Origin: an uncultured Verrucomicrobia subdivision 3 bacterium
GTDB lineage: Bacteria; Verrucomicrobiota; Verrucomicrobiia; Limisphaerales; UBA8199
Assembly: GCA_903913865.1 (NCBI GenBank)
Contig: CAIWMU010000105.1
Coordinates: forward strand, 1 to 49,394
Direction: 5' to 3'
Length of the DNA: 49,394 nt
This document shows positions 33,383-41,798 of this stretch, piece after piece; position 1 is the first letter of the stretch; the number at the start of each line of letters is the position of its first letter. The notes beneath the pieces are model-generated. The model was not told the DNA's origin and made no database searches. It was given only the letters and a program-made list of their open reading frames with translations. A program made the translations under genes and the position numbers.

Positions 33383-35857
33383 TTAATTCTCCTCAGGAAT
33401 GCGCATTCCGTAGAAGGACCGGTAAACAAACACCAGAGCGATCAGGAAGAAAACGCTGCCAATGGCCGTCTTGAGCCCCTGATCCTTCATGGTGACTGCA
33501 ATTTCCACCGCCAGCAACCCGAAGAGGGTCGTGAATTTGATGACCGGGTTCAGGGCCACAGAGGAGGTATCCTTGAAGGGATCGCCGACGGTGTCACCCA
33601 CGACCGTGGCAGCATGAAGCTCAGTGCCCTTCTGTCTCATGTCCACTTCGACAATCTTCTTGGCGTTGTCCCACGCGCCGCCCGCGTTTGCCATGAAGAT
33701 GGCCTGGAACAACCCGAAGAAGGCGATGCCGATCAGGTAGCCGATGAAGAAGTAGGGGTTGAAGAACGGCAGACCGAGAGCAAAGCAGAACACCACGATG
33801 AAGATGTTCCACATCCCCTTCTGGGCGTAAACCGTGCAGATCCGCACGACTTCCTTGCTGTCCTTCTCAGACGCGGTCGTCGCATCCAGCTTCATGTTCT
33901 CCTTGATGTAAACCACGGCACGGTAGGCCCCGGTGACCACCGCCTGACAGGATGCACCGGTGAACCAGTAGATCACGGCTCCACCCATGATCAGGCCCAG
34001 AATAATTTCCGGCTGCACGATCGAAAGGGCGTCGATGACCGGCTTGAACGGGCCGGCAATACCAGACTCAACCTGCTTCTCATAAAGCCCCTGGAGAAGC
34101 ATGATGATGCCGAACACCATCGTCGTGGCCCCCACCACCGCAGTCCCGATCAACACCGGCTTTGCCGTGGCCTTGAATGTGTTTCCTGCCCCGTCACCCT
34201 TCTCGAGTTGGTACTTGGCATTTTCAAAATCCGGCTTGAATCCGAAATTCTTCTCAATGTCCTCACGGATGCCTTTGCGTCCCTCGATCTGGCTCAGTTC
34301 ATAAACCGATTGCGCGTTGTCCGTCACCGGACCGTAGCTATCGACGGCGATCGTCACAGGTCCCATTCCCAGAAATCCGAATGCCACAAGACCGAATGCA
34401 AAGATCGGGGCGGCAAAGAGGAATTTCGCGGGCATGAGTGCCAGCAGGGCCGGGTTCTGTGAGAAGTAATAGGAGGTGGCCATCAGAAGCATGATCACCA
34501 ATCCCATCCAGAAGGCCGACATGTTGCCCGCCACAAAGCCGGACAAAATGTTGAGCGACGCGCCACCGTGTTTCGAGCAGTTCGTCACTTCCTTCACATG
34601 CCTGGAACTTGTGCTGGTGAATACCTTGGTGAACTCCGGAATCAGGGCCCCGGCGACCGTTCCGCAACTGATGATGCACGACAGCACCCACCACAACGCA
34701 GGTTGCGCCGTGCCACTGGCATCCTTGAAATCACCGAGCAGCATCTTGCTCGCCACGAAGGTGATCAGGATGGAGACAGCCGAGGTGATCCACACCAGGT
34801 GGGTCAACGGAGCCTCGAAATCAAAATCCTTCTTGCCGCCAAACATCGCTTTGCTGATGCCTTCGTTCACAAAGTAGGAAATGAGCGAGGTCACGATCAT
34901 CAGCGCCCGCATGGTGAACAGCCAGATGATCAGCGTGGCGCAAATTTCAGGGCTCTTGGCCAGTGCCAGCGCCAGAAAGGCGATCAAGGCAACGCCCGTC
35001 ACTCCATAGGTTTCAAACCCGTCCGCTGTCGGTCCGACAGAGTCACCGGCGTTGTCACCTGTGCAATCGGCGATCACGCCCGGATTCTTGGGGTCATCTT
35101 CTGGCAGCTTGAACACAATCTTCATCAGGTCCGAGCCAATGTCGGCGATCTTGGTGAAAATACCGCCGCAGATACGGAGAACCGAAGCGCCCAGGGATTC
35201 GCCAATCGCGAAACCGATGAAGCACGGCCCCACCAGTTCCCTCGGCAGGAACATCAGAATGCAGATCATGAAGAACAACTCCACAGCGACGAGCAGCAGC
35301 CCGATGCTCATTCCGGAACGCAGCGGAATTCCGAGGGTTGCGAGCGGATTGCCTTTCAGGGCGGAGAATGCCGTCCGTGAATTCGACATCGTGTTGATCC
35401 GGATTCCGAACCAGGCCACACCGTAGGAGCCGAGGATGCCCAGAATCGAGGCCATCAGGATCACGAGCACATGGGGCAGCGTGTTATTCTGCAGAACACT
35501 GAAATAGTAGAACATGCAGACAGCGATCATAACCCAGAGAATCGCCAGAAACTTGCCCTGCGTCAGGAGGTAGGTCTTGCAGGTTTCATAGATCGTATGG
35601 GAAACCTTTGCCATGCTCTCATGCACCGGGAGCGCTTTGGTCTGCATGTATTGAACGATCCCGAATATCGCCCCGATTGCGCAGATGACGATACCAAGAT
35701 ACATCAGCCAGGCACCGCTGATCCCCCCCAGACCTTCAAAACGGACCCTTGAAAGATCTGGAATGGCAATGTCGGCCTCACTGGCGAAAGCGCCTGTTGA
35801 AGCCCCGGCGAAGGCGCACAATAGCGCGCCCCGTATGTTACGATTTATGTTTCTCAT
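33383..35857 (-). CDS. hppA: Ion-pumping membrane pyrophosphatase, divergent type
   Basis: Hydrolyses PPi and pumps H+ or Na+ across the inner membrane. It has 824 residues with about 16 membrane segments and an extra N-terminal signal-like segment (residues 1-26). The catalytic core is present but diverged: GGIFTKIADIGSDLMKIVFK and PEDDPKNPGVIADCTGDNAG, where classical enzymes read GADLVGKVE and IADNVGDNVGD. The GNTFKATAK segment has Lys at the position that marks potassium-independent enzymes. The C-terminal GAWDNAKK and HAATVVGDTVGDPFKDT motifs are intact. Which ion is pumped is not certain. It works naturally with the PPi-dependent phosphofructokinase 2 kb away. Confidence 0.93.
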   Translation of the reverse strand: MRNINRNIRGALLCAFAGASTGAFASEADIAIPDLSRVRFEGLGGISGAWLMYLGIVICAIGAIFGIVQYMQTKALPVHESMAKVSHTIYETCKTYLLTQGKFLAILWVMIAVCMFYYFSVLQNNTLPHVLVILMASILGILGSYGVAWFGIRINTMSNSRTAFSALKGNPLATLGIPLRSGMSIGLLLVAVELFFMICILMFLPRELVGPCFIGFAIGESLGASVLRICGGIFTKIADIGSDLMKIVFKLPEDDPKNPGVIADCTGDNAGDSVGPTADGFETYGVTGVALIAFLALALAKSPEICATLIIWLFTMRALMIVTSLISYFVNEGISKAMFGGKKDFDFEAPLTHLVWITSAVSILITFVASKMLLGDFKDASGTAQPALWWVLSCIISCGTVAGALIPEFTKVFTSTSSRHVKEVTNCSKHGGASLNILSGFVAGNMSAFWMGLVIMLLMATSYYFSQNPALLALMPAKFLFAAPIFAFGLVAFGFLGMGPVTIAVDSYGPVTDNAQSVYELSQIEGRKGIREDIEKNFGFKPDFENAKYQLEKGDGAGNTFKATAKPVLIGTAVVGATTMVFGIIMLLQGLYEKQVESGIAGPFKPVIDALSIVQPEIILGLIMGGAVIYWFTGASCQAVVTGAYRAVVYIKENMKLDATTASEKDSKEVVRICTVYAQKGMWNIFIVVFCFALGLPFFNPYFFIGYLIGIAFFGLFQAIFMANAGGAWDNAKKIVEVDMRQKGTELHAATVVGDTVGDPFKDTSSVALNPVIKFTTLFGLLAVEIAVTMKDQGLKTAIGSVFFLIALVFVYRSFYGMRIPEEN

Positions 35858-36014
35858 AAAATTGAGCCGTAACTATGAAAAATTCAGGGGCGTCCTGCCA
35901 AGCCATTTTTTGAGGAAAACAGTACATTTGTTGCCCTTAAGGGGACAATTTCAATTCAGACTCCCCTTTTTTGATGAAAACGGGGGGGTGATCCTCTCCA
36001 ATCTGGCCGGTTTC

Positions 36015-36830
36015 CTACTTCACCACAGTGGTCCGGACCCTCAACCATGCCAGATCCCGATTACCCGGGGATGAATCGTTGTGTTTGTGGAAGTCTGCTG
36101 ATTTCGGATTTATGGTCCTGCCATCCACCCATTTATGGTATTCCGCATGTCCGTCGCTGAATGAGAAAACAGCCCCGCTGCTGTGCGAGCTGCCCGGGTA
36201 GTTGAAAAAAACATCCCTGTCCATCACCACCCCGAAGTATGGCCAGCAGATGCTGTCCCGATGGACATCGCCGAACAGAAAGGTTCCCTGCGGCATCGCG
36301 GCGTTCACCTGTGCGTATTTCTGAAAAACCCGGTAATTTGCCGCAAGCCGGTTATCCCAGGTCCCCGCCCAACCCAGATAACCGTTGAGGGAGTAGCTCC
36401 GTATGCGCTGCTGATTCACTCCGTTGACCCTCACCTGGGTTTGATCCGTGGGACACGCATAAACCTTGATGGTCCTCAGGTAATTGGCAAAAAGCGCGTA
36501 GTTGGGATCCAGCAGCAAGGCCTGGTTCGTGGTGTCGGTAAGGTTGAAGAAGGCGCCCTGAACCCACTGCTTCAAGGTTCTGCTTGGGGGATCGTTATGG
36601 CCGTTGGCTGCCAGCCTGTCGCTGTTGTCACCGGCATAAATGACCCATGTGGCAGCCAGCTGCCGCTGGTTGTTGATGCATTGAATGCGCCTTGCTGCCG
36701 CCTTGGCCCGTGCCAGACCTGGCAGCAACAGTGCCGCCAGAATCGCTATCACAGCGATTACAACGAGCAACTCGACCAATGTGAATCCGCACGAAATCCT
36801 CAATCGTAGCTTCGTGGGCTCATGGTTCAT
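36015..36830 (-). CDS. Pseudopilin-like protein with prepilin N-terminus and H-X9-DG motif
   Basis: A 271-residue protein. The type II/IV prepilin leader ends [20 protein letters not shown], with cleavage expected after Gly, methylation of Phe, and Glu at +5. The globular part carries the H-X9-DG motif (His in [19 protein letters not shown]), characteristic of the large families of pseudopilin-like proteins in Planctomycetes and Verrucomicrobia. The start at 36830 ([15 protein letters not shown]) gives a normal leader. Function is unknown; such proteins probably assemble in a type II secretion-like pseudopilus. It is divergent from a second pseudopilin, and no secretion ATPase or secretin gene is in the window. 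Confidence 0.88.
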   Translation of the reverse strand: MNHEPTKLRLRISCGFTLVELLVVIAVIAILAALLLPGLARAKAAARRIQCINNQRQLAATWVIYAGDNSDRLAANGHNDPPSRTLKQWVQGAFFNLTDTTNQALLLDPNYALFANYLRTIKVYACPTDQTQVRVNGVNQQRIRSYSLNGYLGWAGTWDNRLAANYRVFQKYAQVNAAMPQGTFLFGDVHRDSICWPYFGVVMDRDVFFNYPGSSHSSGAVFSFSDGHAEYHKWVDGRTINPKSADFHKHNDSSPGNRDLAWLRVRTTVVK

Positions 36831-37321
36831 GGGCAAAGAATCGCACACAAAGTGGATGAATGCCAATGATTATGGTTCGGGGAGATTTTATCAGACAGGC
36901 CACTCTTCACTGGCAACCTGACAGCTCAGGAAATCGAAAACCCGAAGCATCCACACCAGTCATGAAAAAGGACCACAGGGAAGATGCAAGGCGGACAACA
37001 AGCAACCGAGGCGGATTCGGCGCCCGGGAACCACCCCGGGCGCCTGGTGCAGTAGACCAACCCAACAGCCGTGATATTTCAACCCAACGGATCCAGCCAC
37101 CCAAGCGGAACCGCTCACGGTCTGAGCCAAAAGAGAACCACAACCGGACAATCGGCGCCATACCACAAAATAGGTAGGTAAGTCCCCCAAAAAGGGGATG
37201 GCGCACCCCAAGGCAAACCAGTTAAGTTTGGGGCATCGAAGCTTTATCAGAACATCAGCATGGGTGCGAACTGTTGCCTTGGCAGCAGAATCCATCCATA
37301 AATCAGAACCGCGCACAACGA
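36831..37321. other. Divergent intergenic region between two pseudopilin genes
   Basis: A 491-bp non-coding gap that must hold the promoters of both pilin-like genes. Near the plus-strand gene, CGCACCC (about 37202-37208) can pair with GGGTGCG (about 37262-37268), enclosing CCCCAA...TTTGGGG and the word GGCAAACC. This suggests a folded leader. Frames inside the gap are not convincing. Confidence 0.4.
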
Positions 37322-38110
37322 ATGAAAAAAAACGAACCCACCCTGTCCAGCAGGAAGCCTGAATCAAGTTCACGGGGCTTCACCCTGATTGAACTCCTGG
37401 TTGTCATTGCCATCATCGCCATTTTGGCAGCCATGCTTCTCCCCGCTCTGTCGAGTGCCAAGGAGAAGGCCCAACGAACCCAGTGCGTCAACAACTGCCG
37501 GCAGATTGGCCTCGCCATTCACATGTATTGCGGTGACAGCCGTGACAAGCTGCCGTTTCCAAACTGGAACCCGCCGTGGCTCAAGGGTTGGCTTTACGAT
37601 CCGAAAACCACCGGCACACCCCCGAATCTGGACGTCGCCCCCTACAACCAGAACCCCCAACTCGCTTATGAGGGAGGCCTCCTTTGGTCTTACATCAAAA
37701 ATATCGGGGTATACCGCTGCCCTCTTGACAAGACCAATACAATAACCTTCAAGGGCCGATCCAACAAAATGTCCACCTACGTAATGAATGGTGCGGTATG
37801 CGGCTACGGTGCACTTGTCCCCCAGGGCAACACCTACAACCAAACCGATTTCAAGCAGGACGCCTTCATGATGTGGGAGCCTGACGATATCAGCCCCACC
37901 CTCGGCGCGAACAACTACAACGATGGATCCAGCTACCCCGATCCAACTTATGACTTCGGTCTGGGTCGGCGCCATGGAAAGATTGGCGGCATCGTCCTCG
38001 GATATAGCGGAAGTGTCCAGATGGTCAAATACGCCGAGTGGAGCCGCGAAGCGCTGTTCATCAACAAGAACCGCCTCTGGTGCAACCCCGGCACGGCCAA
38101 TGGCCATTGA
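37322..38110 (+). CDS. Pseudopilin-like protein with prepilin N-terminus
   Basis: A 262-residue protein. The leader [19 protein letters not shown] precedes [20 protein letters not shown], a textbook prepilin cleavage and methylation site with Glu at +5. The globular part ([30 protein letters not shown]) matches the Verrucomicrobia/Planctomycetes pseudopilin-like families. The H-X9-DG position is degenerate: His in [18 protein letters not shown] is followed after nine residues by Tyr-Ser-Gly. It is unlike its divergent neighbour outside the leader, so this is not a recent duplication. The role in secretion or surface assembly is inferred. Confidence 0.88.
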   Translation: MKKNEPTLSSRKPESSSRGFTLIELLVVIAIIAILAAMLLPALSSAKEKAQRTQCVNNCRQIGLAIHMYCGDSRDKLPFPNWNPPWLKGWLYDPKTTGTPPNLDVAPYNQNPQLAYEGGLLWSYIKNIGVYRCPLDKTNTITFKGRSNKMSTYVMNGAVCGYGALVPQGNTYNQTDFKQDAFMMWEPDDISPTLGANNYNDGSSYPDPTYDFGLGRRHGKIGGIVLGYSGSVQMVKYAEWSREALFINKNRLWCNPGTANGH

Positions 38111-38159
38111 CCCCAAACTCTGGCAGTTTAGATGACTTTCATCATTCCATTCAAATATT

Positions 38160-38213
38160 CCAAAGGGAACCAGCTTTTTTCGGAGGAAACTCCGACGGGA
38201 TACGGATGTCCCG
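38160..38213 (+). promoter_or_regulatory. Cluster of leader hairpins before the Gfo/Idh gene
   Basis: TCGGAG-GAAA-CTCCGA (38180-38195) is a 6-bp stem capped by a GNRA tetraloop. CGGGA (38196-38200) pairs directly after it with TCCCG (38209-38213). A smaller TTCC-AAAG-GGAA precedes them. They lie 32-85 nt before the ATG at 38245. This may be a structured 5' leader; the ligand or regulator is unknown. Confidence 0.45.
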
Positions 38214-38244
38214 GAACCACCCCCATCCACCAAGACTCACTAAT

Positions 38245-39558
38245 ATGAAACAGCCCCAAATCCCGAACACAAACCAATCCAGACGACAATTCCTGAGAAA
38301 TTCCGCCATCGTGGGCGGCATTCTCGCCGCCCCGGCGATCCTGCCCGGCAACCTGTTCGCTGGCACAAATTCCGAAACGCTGAAGGTCGGCCTCATTGGA
38401 TGCGGCGGACGTGGCTCCGGAGCGGCCAACCAGGCCCTGAAGGCCGATCCAAACGTTGTCCTGACCGCCATGGGGGACGCTTTTGATGATCGTTTGCAGG
38501 GCAGCCTGCGCGAGCTGCAGGCGGCGGTCCCGGGCCAGGTCAAGGTGACCCCGGACAAGTGCTTCGTGGGATTGGATGCCTACCAGAAGGTGATCGACAG
38601 CGGCGTGGACGTGGTCCTTCTGGCCACACCTCCCGGCTTTCGTCCGCAGCACCTGAAAGCCGCAATTGCCGCAGGCAAGCACGTCTTTTGTGAGAAACCG
38701 ATGGCGACCGATGCGCCTGGAGTGCGCACCGTGCTGGAAGCCGTGGAACAGGCCCGCCAGAAGAAGCTCAGCCTCGTTGCTGGCTTTTGCTACCGCTATA
38801 ATTCCGGCGTCCGCGCCATCATGGAGAAGATTCACAGTGGAGCGATTGGTGATGTGCGCGCCCTGTATACCACCTACAACACCGGCTACGTCTGGTCACC
38901 GTTCCAGCGCAATCCAGCGTGGACAGACCTTCAAATGCAGGTCAAGAACTGGTATTACCACACCTGGCTCTCGGGCGACCATATCGCCGAGCAGGCAGTC
39001 CACAGCATCGACAAGATGGCCTGGGTCATGAAGGATGTGCCCCCCCTCAAGTGCGTTGCGCACGGTGGCCGGCAGGTCCGTACCGGCGCTGAATTCGGCA
39101 ATATCTATGACCATTTTTCCGTGGTCTATGAGTATGCCGATGGCGTCAAAGGATTCCATTTCAGCCGCCAGCAGATGGACTGCGCCAATGACAACTCCGA
39201 CTATTTCATGGGCGCGGACGGCGCAGCCCATATCGTTCGGGCTTTCAGCGGACCCTTCGTCATCAAAGGGAAGAACTCCTGGCGCTTCAAGGAGGAGAAG
39301 CCCACTGACATGTATCAGCAGGAACACAACGAGCTCTTTGAATCCATCCGCAAGGGCACTCCGATCAACGACGGTATCCGCATGGCCCACAGCACCCTGC
39401 TGGCGATCATGGGCCGCATGGCCGCCTACACCGGTCAGGAAGTCACCTGGGAACAGGCACTGAACTCAAAGGAGAGCCTGGTTCCGGAGACCCCCAACTG
39501 GAATTCCCCCGTCACCCAGCCCCCTGTTCCAATGCCAGGCCGCACCAAAATCAGTTAA
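38245..39558 (+). CDS. Tat-exported Gfo/Idh/MocA-family oxidoreductase
   Basis: A 437-residue NAD(P)-dependent oxidoreductase. The N-terminus has a twin-arginine signal (SRRQFLRNSAIVGGILAAPA), so the folded enzyme is exported to the periplasm with its cofactor. The Rossmann motif is VGLIGCGGRGSGAA (residues about 46-59). HVFCEKPMATDAPGV contains the conserved EKP lysine, and DHIAEQAVHSIDKMAWV holds the catalytic-region histidines. The start at 38245 gives a proper Tat leader. Family members oxidise or reduce sugars and inositols; paralogues of this exported type are numerous in Verrucomicrobia and Planctomycetes. The substrate is unknown. The small zinc-finger gene follows after 27 bp. Confidence 0.93.
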   Translation: MKQPQIPNTNQSRRQFLRNSAIVGGILAAPAILPGNLFAGTNSETLKVGLIGCGGRGSGAANQALKADPNVVLTAMGDAFDDRLQGSLRELQAAVPGQVKVTPDKCFVGLDAYQKVIDSGVDVVLLATPPGFRPQHLKAAIAAGKHVFCEKPMATDAPGVRTVLEAVEQARQKKLSLVAGFCYRYNSGVRAIMEKIHSGAIGDVRALYTTYNTGYVWSPFQRNPAWTDLQMQVKNWYYHTWLSGDHIAEQAVHSIDKMAWVMKDVPPLKCVAHGGRQVRTGAEFGNIYDHFSVVYEYADGVKGFHFSRQQMDCANDNSDYFMGADGAAHIVRAFSGPFVIKGKNSWRFKEEKPTDMYQQEHNELFESIRKGTPINDGIRMAHSTLLAIMGRMAAYTGQEVTWEQALNSKESLVPETPNWNSPVTQPPVPMPGRTKIS

Positions 39559-39585
39559 CCCCCCCCAACCCCCGAGCAAAGGTAA

Positions 39586-39822
39586 ATGAGAAGACCTATC
39601 AAAGATGAATTCACGAACCTGAAGGTCTCACGGCAGCGCAAATATCAATTGCGCAAGCAGCGAGACCGTCGGTGCACCGAGTGCGGTGCCCCCGCGCAGA
39701 GCGCCTCCAGATGCCTCAAGCATCTGATTGCCGCCCGCGAGCGTCAAAGGGCCCGCAACAAGCCAAGCAAGCGCTATCTGGGCACACTCAGCTATCGTCT
39801 GGAGGCAAAGGCCAAAAACTGA
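39586..39822 (+). CDS. Small basic zinc-finger-like protein, copy 2
   Basis: A 78-residue paralogue of the protein at 29053-29286. The cluster Cys-x2-Cys-x9-Cys-x2-His (CTECGAPAQSASRCLKH) is kept exactly, as are DEFT, SRQRKYQLR, ARERQR and the C-terminal LSY-L-A pattern. The region after ARERQR is the most variable. AAAGG lies four bases before the ATG. It may be co-transcribed with the oxidoreductase gene (27-bp gap), unlike copy 1. A terminator-like hairpin follows at 39892. Function unknown; nucleic-acid binding is a guess from charge and the finger. Confidence 0.8.
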   Translation: MRRPIKDEFTNLKVSRQRKYQLRKQRDRRCTECGAPAQSASRCLKHLIAARERQRARNKPSKRYLGTLSYRLEAKAKN

Positions 39823-39891
39823 GCTGAGTGCCCCCCAAAAACCGCTAACAACCCTAGTCCGGGATCCCGGTTGAACCCGGGTAACTCTCAC

Positions 39892-39926
39892 CAAACGGGG
39901 ACGGCTTGCAAAGTCGTCCTCGTTTG
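39892..39926 (+). terminator. Terminator-like hairpin after the second small zinc-finger gene
   Basis: CAAACGGGGACGGCTT (39892-39907) pairs with AAGTCGTCCTCGTTTG (39911-39926), 16 bp with two G-T wobbles and a GCA loop. The following T-run is poor (CTATTC). It lies 70 bp after the stop, similar to the arrangement of copy 1. Confidence 0.65.
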
Positions 39927-40074
39927 CTATTCAGCCACAGGAGCGGCAGGCAAACCTGCGGGCTTCCCCGGGTAGAACTCCTCCAGGCATCCCCAACCAC
40001 CACAGAAATAGACTTGTCGAAAAAAAGCATCGACTTGAAGGCCGCAAGAGTATTTCATCATCGGGAATTTTAAG

Positions 40075-41580
40075 ATGGCAAAACGCTCCGACATTCACTC
40101 CGTCCTGATCATCGGCGCCGGCCCGATCATCATTGGTCAGGCCTGCGAATTTGATTATTCCGGCACCCAGGCCTGCAAAGCTCTCCGCGAGGAGGGCTAC
40201 AGGGTGGTGCTCGTAAACTCCAACCCGGCAACGATCATGACCGATCCGGAGTTTGCGGATCGCACCTACATCGAACCCATCACTCCGGAATGCGTCGAGA
40301 AGATCATCCTGCGTGAGCTCGAAGAAATGAGGCGCATCGGTGCCAATGGCAAACTGGTGCTCCTGCCAACGCTCGGCGGCCAGACAGCTCTCAACACCGC
40401 CATGTCCCTCTGTCGCAGTGGTGTTCTCGAGAAGCATGGGATCGAGATGATCGGTGCCAACGCACGAGCCATCGAACGTGGCGAGGATCGTCAGGTTTTC
40501 AAGGACCTCATGCTGGAAATCGGCTTGGACGTCCCCATCAGCGGGACAGCCCATACCGTGGAAGAGGCGCGCCAAATCGCGGAGAGAATCGGCAAGCTCC
40601 CCCTCATCATCCGCCCCGCCTTCACCCTCGGTGGAACAGGCGGGGGCATCGCCTACAACCGTGAGGAATTCGAGGAGATATCCAAACGGGGTCTTGAACT
40701 CTCACCGGTGTCGGAGATTCTCGTCGAGGAATCCCTGCTCGGCTGGAAGGAATTCGAGATGGAGGTCATGCGGGACCGCAATGACAACTGCGTGATCATC
40801 TGCTCGATCGAGAATTTTGATCCGATGGGGGTCCACACCGGAGATTCCATCACCGTGGCCCCCATCCAGACGCTGACGGACAAGGAGTTTCAGCTCATGC
40901 GGGATGCCTCCTTTGCCGTCATCCGGGCTGTCGGAGTCGAAACGGGGGGATCCAACATCCAGTTCGCTGTCAACCCGGACAACGGCCGCATGGTCATCAT
41001 CGAGATGAACCCGAGAGTTTCGCGATCCTCGGCCCTGGCTTCAAAGGCCACCGGATTTCCGATCGCGAAAATCGCCGCAAAACTTGCTGTGGGATACCTC
41101 CTTGACGAGATTCGCAACGACATCACCCGGGAGACCCCGGCGAGTTTTGAACCCACCATCGATTACGTTGTCACAAAGATCCCCAGGTTCGCTTTCGAGA
41201 AATTTCCCCAGGCCGATCCCACTCTGAACACGCAGATGAAGAGCGTCGGCGAGGCCATGGCCATCGGACGCACCTTCAAGGAATCCCTTCAGAAGGCCCT
41301 CCGCTCTCTGGAAATCGGCCGGTATGGCTTGGGGGGTGATGGAAAGCCCTGGAGAATCGGAGAGAAAGTCATCGGAGATCGTGACATCTTCCCCAGGGAT
41401 CTCATCATTCAAAAACTCAGTGTTCCGAACGCTGAACGCATTTTCTACATACGTCACGCCCTCCGGGCTGGATTTGATATCGAGCAGATTTTTGGACTCA
41501 CCAAAATTGACCGATGGTTTCTGGTTCAAATCAAGGAACTCGTCGATTTCGAAGAGTGCCTGGCCGCCAGCCGTGAGTAG
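40075..41580 (+). CDS. carB1: Carbamoyl-phosphate synthase large subunit, N-terminal half (separate gene)
   Basis: A 501-residue protein matching E. coli CarB from residue 1 to about 478. It has the first ATP-grasp unit that makes carboxyphosphate: [69 protein letters not shown]. It continues into the first part of the oligomerisation domain and stops right after [20 protein letters not shown]. The next residues of a normal CarB begin the other gene (31391-33181), so the break loses only a short linker. There is no frameshift remnant downstream; a terminator follows. It acts with carB2 and CarA in carbamoyl phosphate synthesis. Confidence 0.95.
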   Translation: MAKRSDIHSVLIIGAGPIIIGQACEFDYSGTQACKALREEGYRVVLVNSNPATIMTDPEFADRTYIEPITPECVEKIILRELEEMRRIGANGKLVLLPTLGGQTALNTAMSLCRSGVLEKHGIEMIGANARAIERGEDRQVFKDLMLEIGLDVPISGTAHTVEEARQIAERIGKLPLIIRPAFTLGGTGGGIAYNREEFEEISKRGLELSPVSEILVEESLLGWKEFEMEVMRDRNDNCVIICSIENFDPMGVHTGDSITVAPIQTLTDKEFQLMRDASFAVIRAVGVETGGSNIQFAVNPDNGRMVIIEMNPRVSRSSALASKATGFPIAKIAAKLAVGYLLDEIRNDITRETPASFEPTIDYVVTKIPRFAFEKFPQADPTLNTQMKSVGEAMAIGRTFKESLQKALRSLEIGRYGLGGDGKPWRIGEKVIGDRDIFPRDLIIQKLSVPNAERIFYIRHALRAGFDIEQIFGLTKIDRWFLVQIKELVDFEECLAASRE

Positions 41581-41632
41581 CGCAGTATGAGGTAGCCCGT
41601 CTGTTGCCTGCCTCCGGGGATCACTGTCCCCA

Positions 41633-41690
41633 TGCTTTCGAAAACCCACCGACCAAAGGCCTGCGCCTTTGGCCGGTGGGCTGCGAAAGC
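41633..41690. repeat. Long compound hairpin between carB1 and fusA
   Basis: Outer arms TGCTTTCG (41633-41640) and CGAAAGCA (41683-41690) enclose CCCACCGACCAAAGGC (41644-41659) and GCCTTTGGCCGGTGGG (41664-41679), with one mismatch that becomes a G-U wobble in minus-strand RNA. Altogether 24 paired positions over 58 nt lie in the convergent gap, 50 bp after carB1. It could act as a terminator aid or be a REP-like element. Confidence 0.7.
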
Positions 41691-41750
41691 ACTTCCTCAT
41701 CCCCCCATTCCCCCACCCGGATCAAGGATTTCTCCGGGTCCAGAAACAAT

Positions 41751-41781
41751 AAAGCCCGCCTGGTTTCCCAGACGGGCTTTT
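41751..41781. terminator. Bidirectional intrinsic terminator between carB1 and fusA
   Basis: AAAGCCCGCCTGG (41751-41763) pairs with CCAGACGGGCTTT (41768-41780), 13 bp with one wobble, followed by T. A-rich and T-rich flanks on both sides allow it to end transcription from both convergent genes. Confidence 0.85.
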
Positions 41782-41798
41782 GTAGATTAACAGATTTC

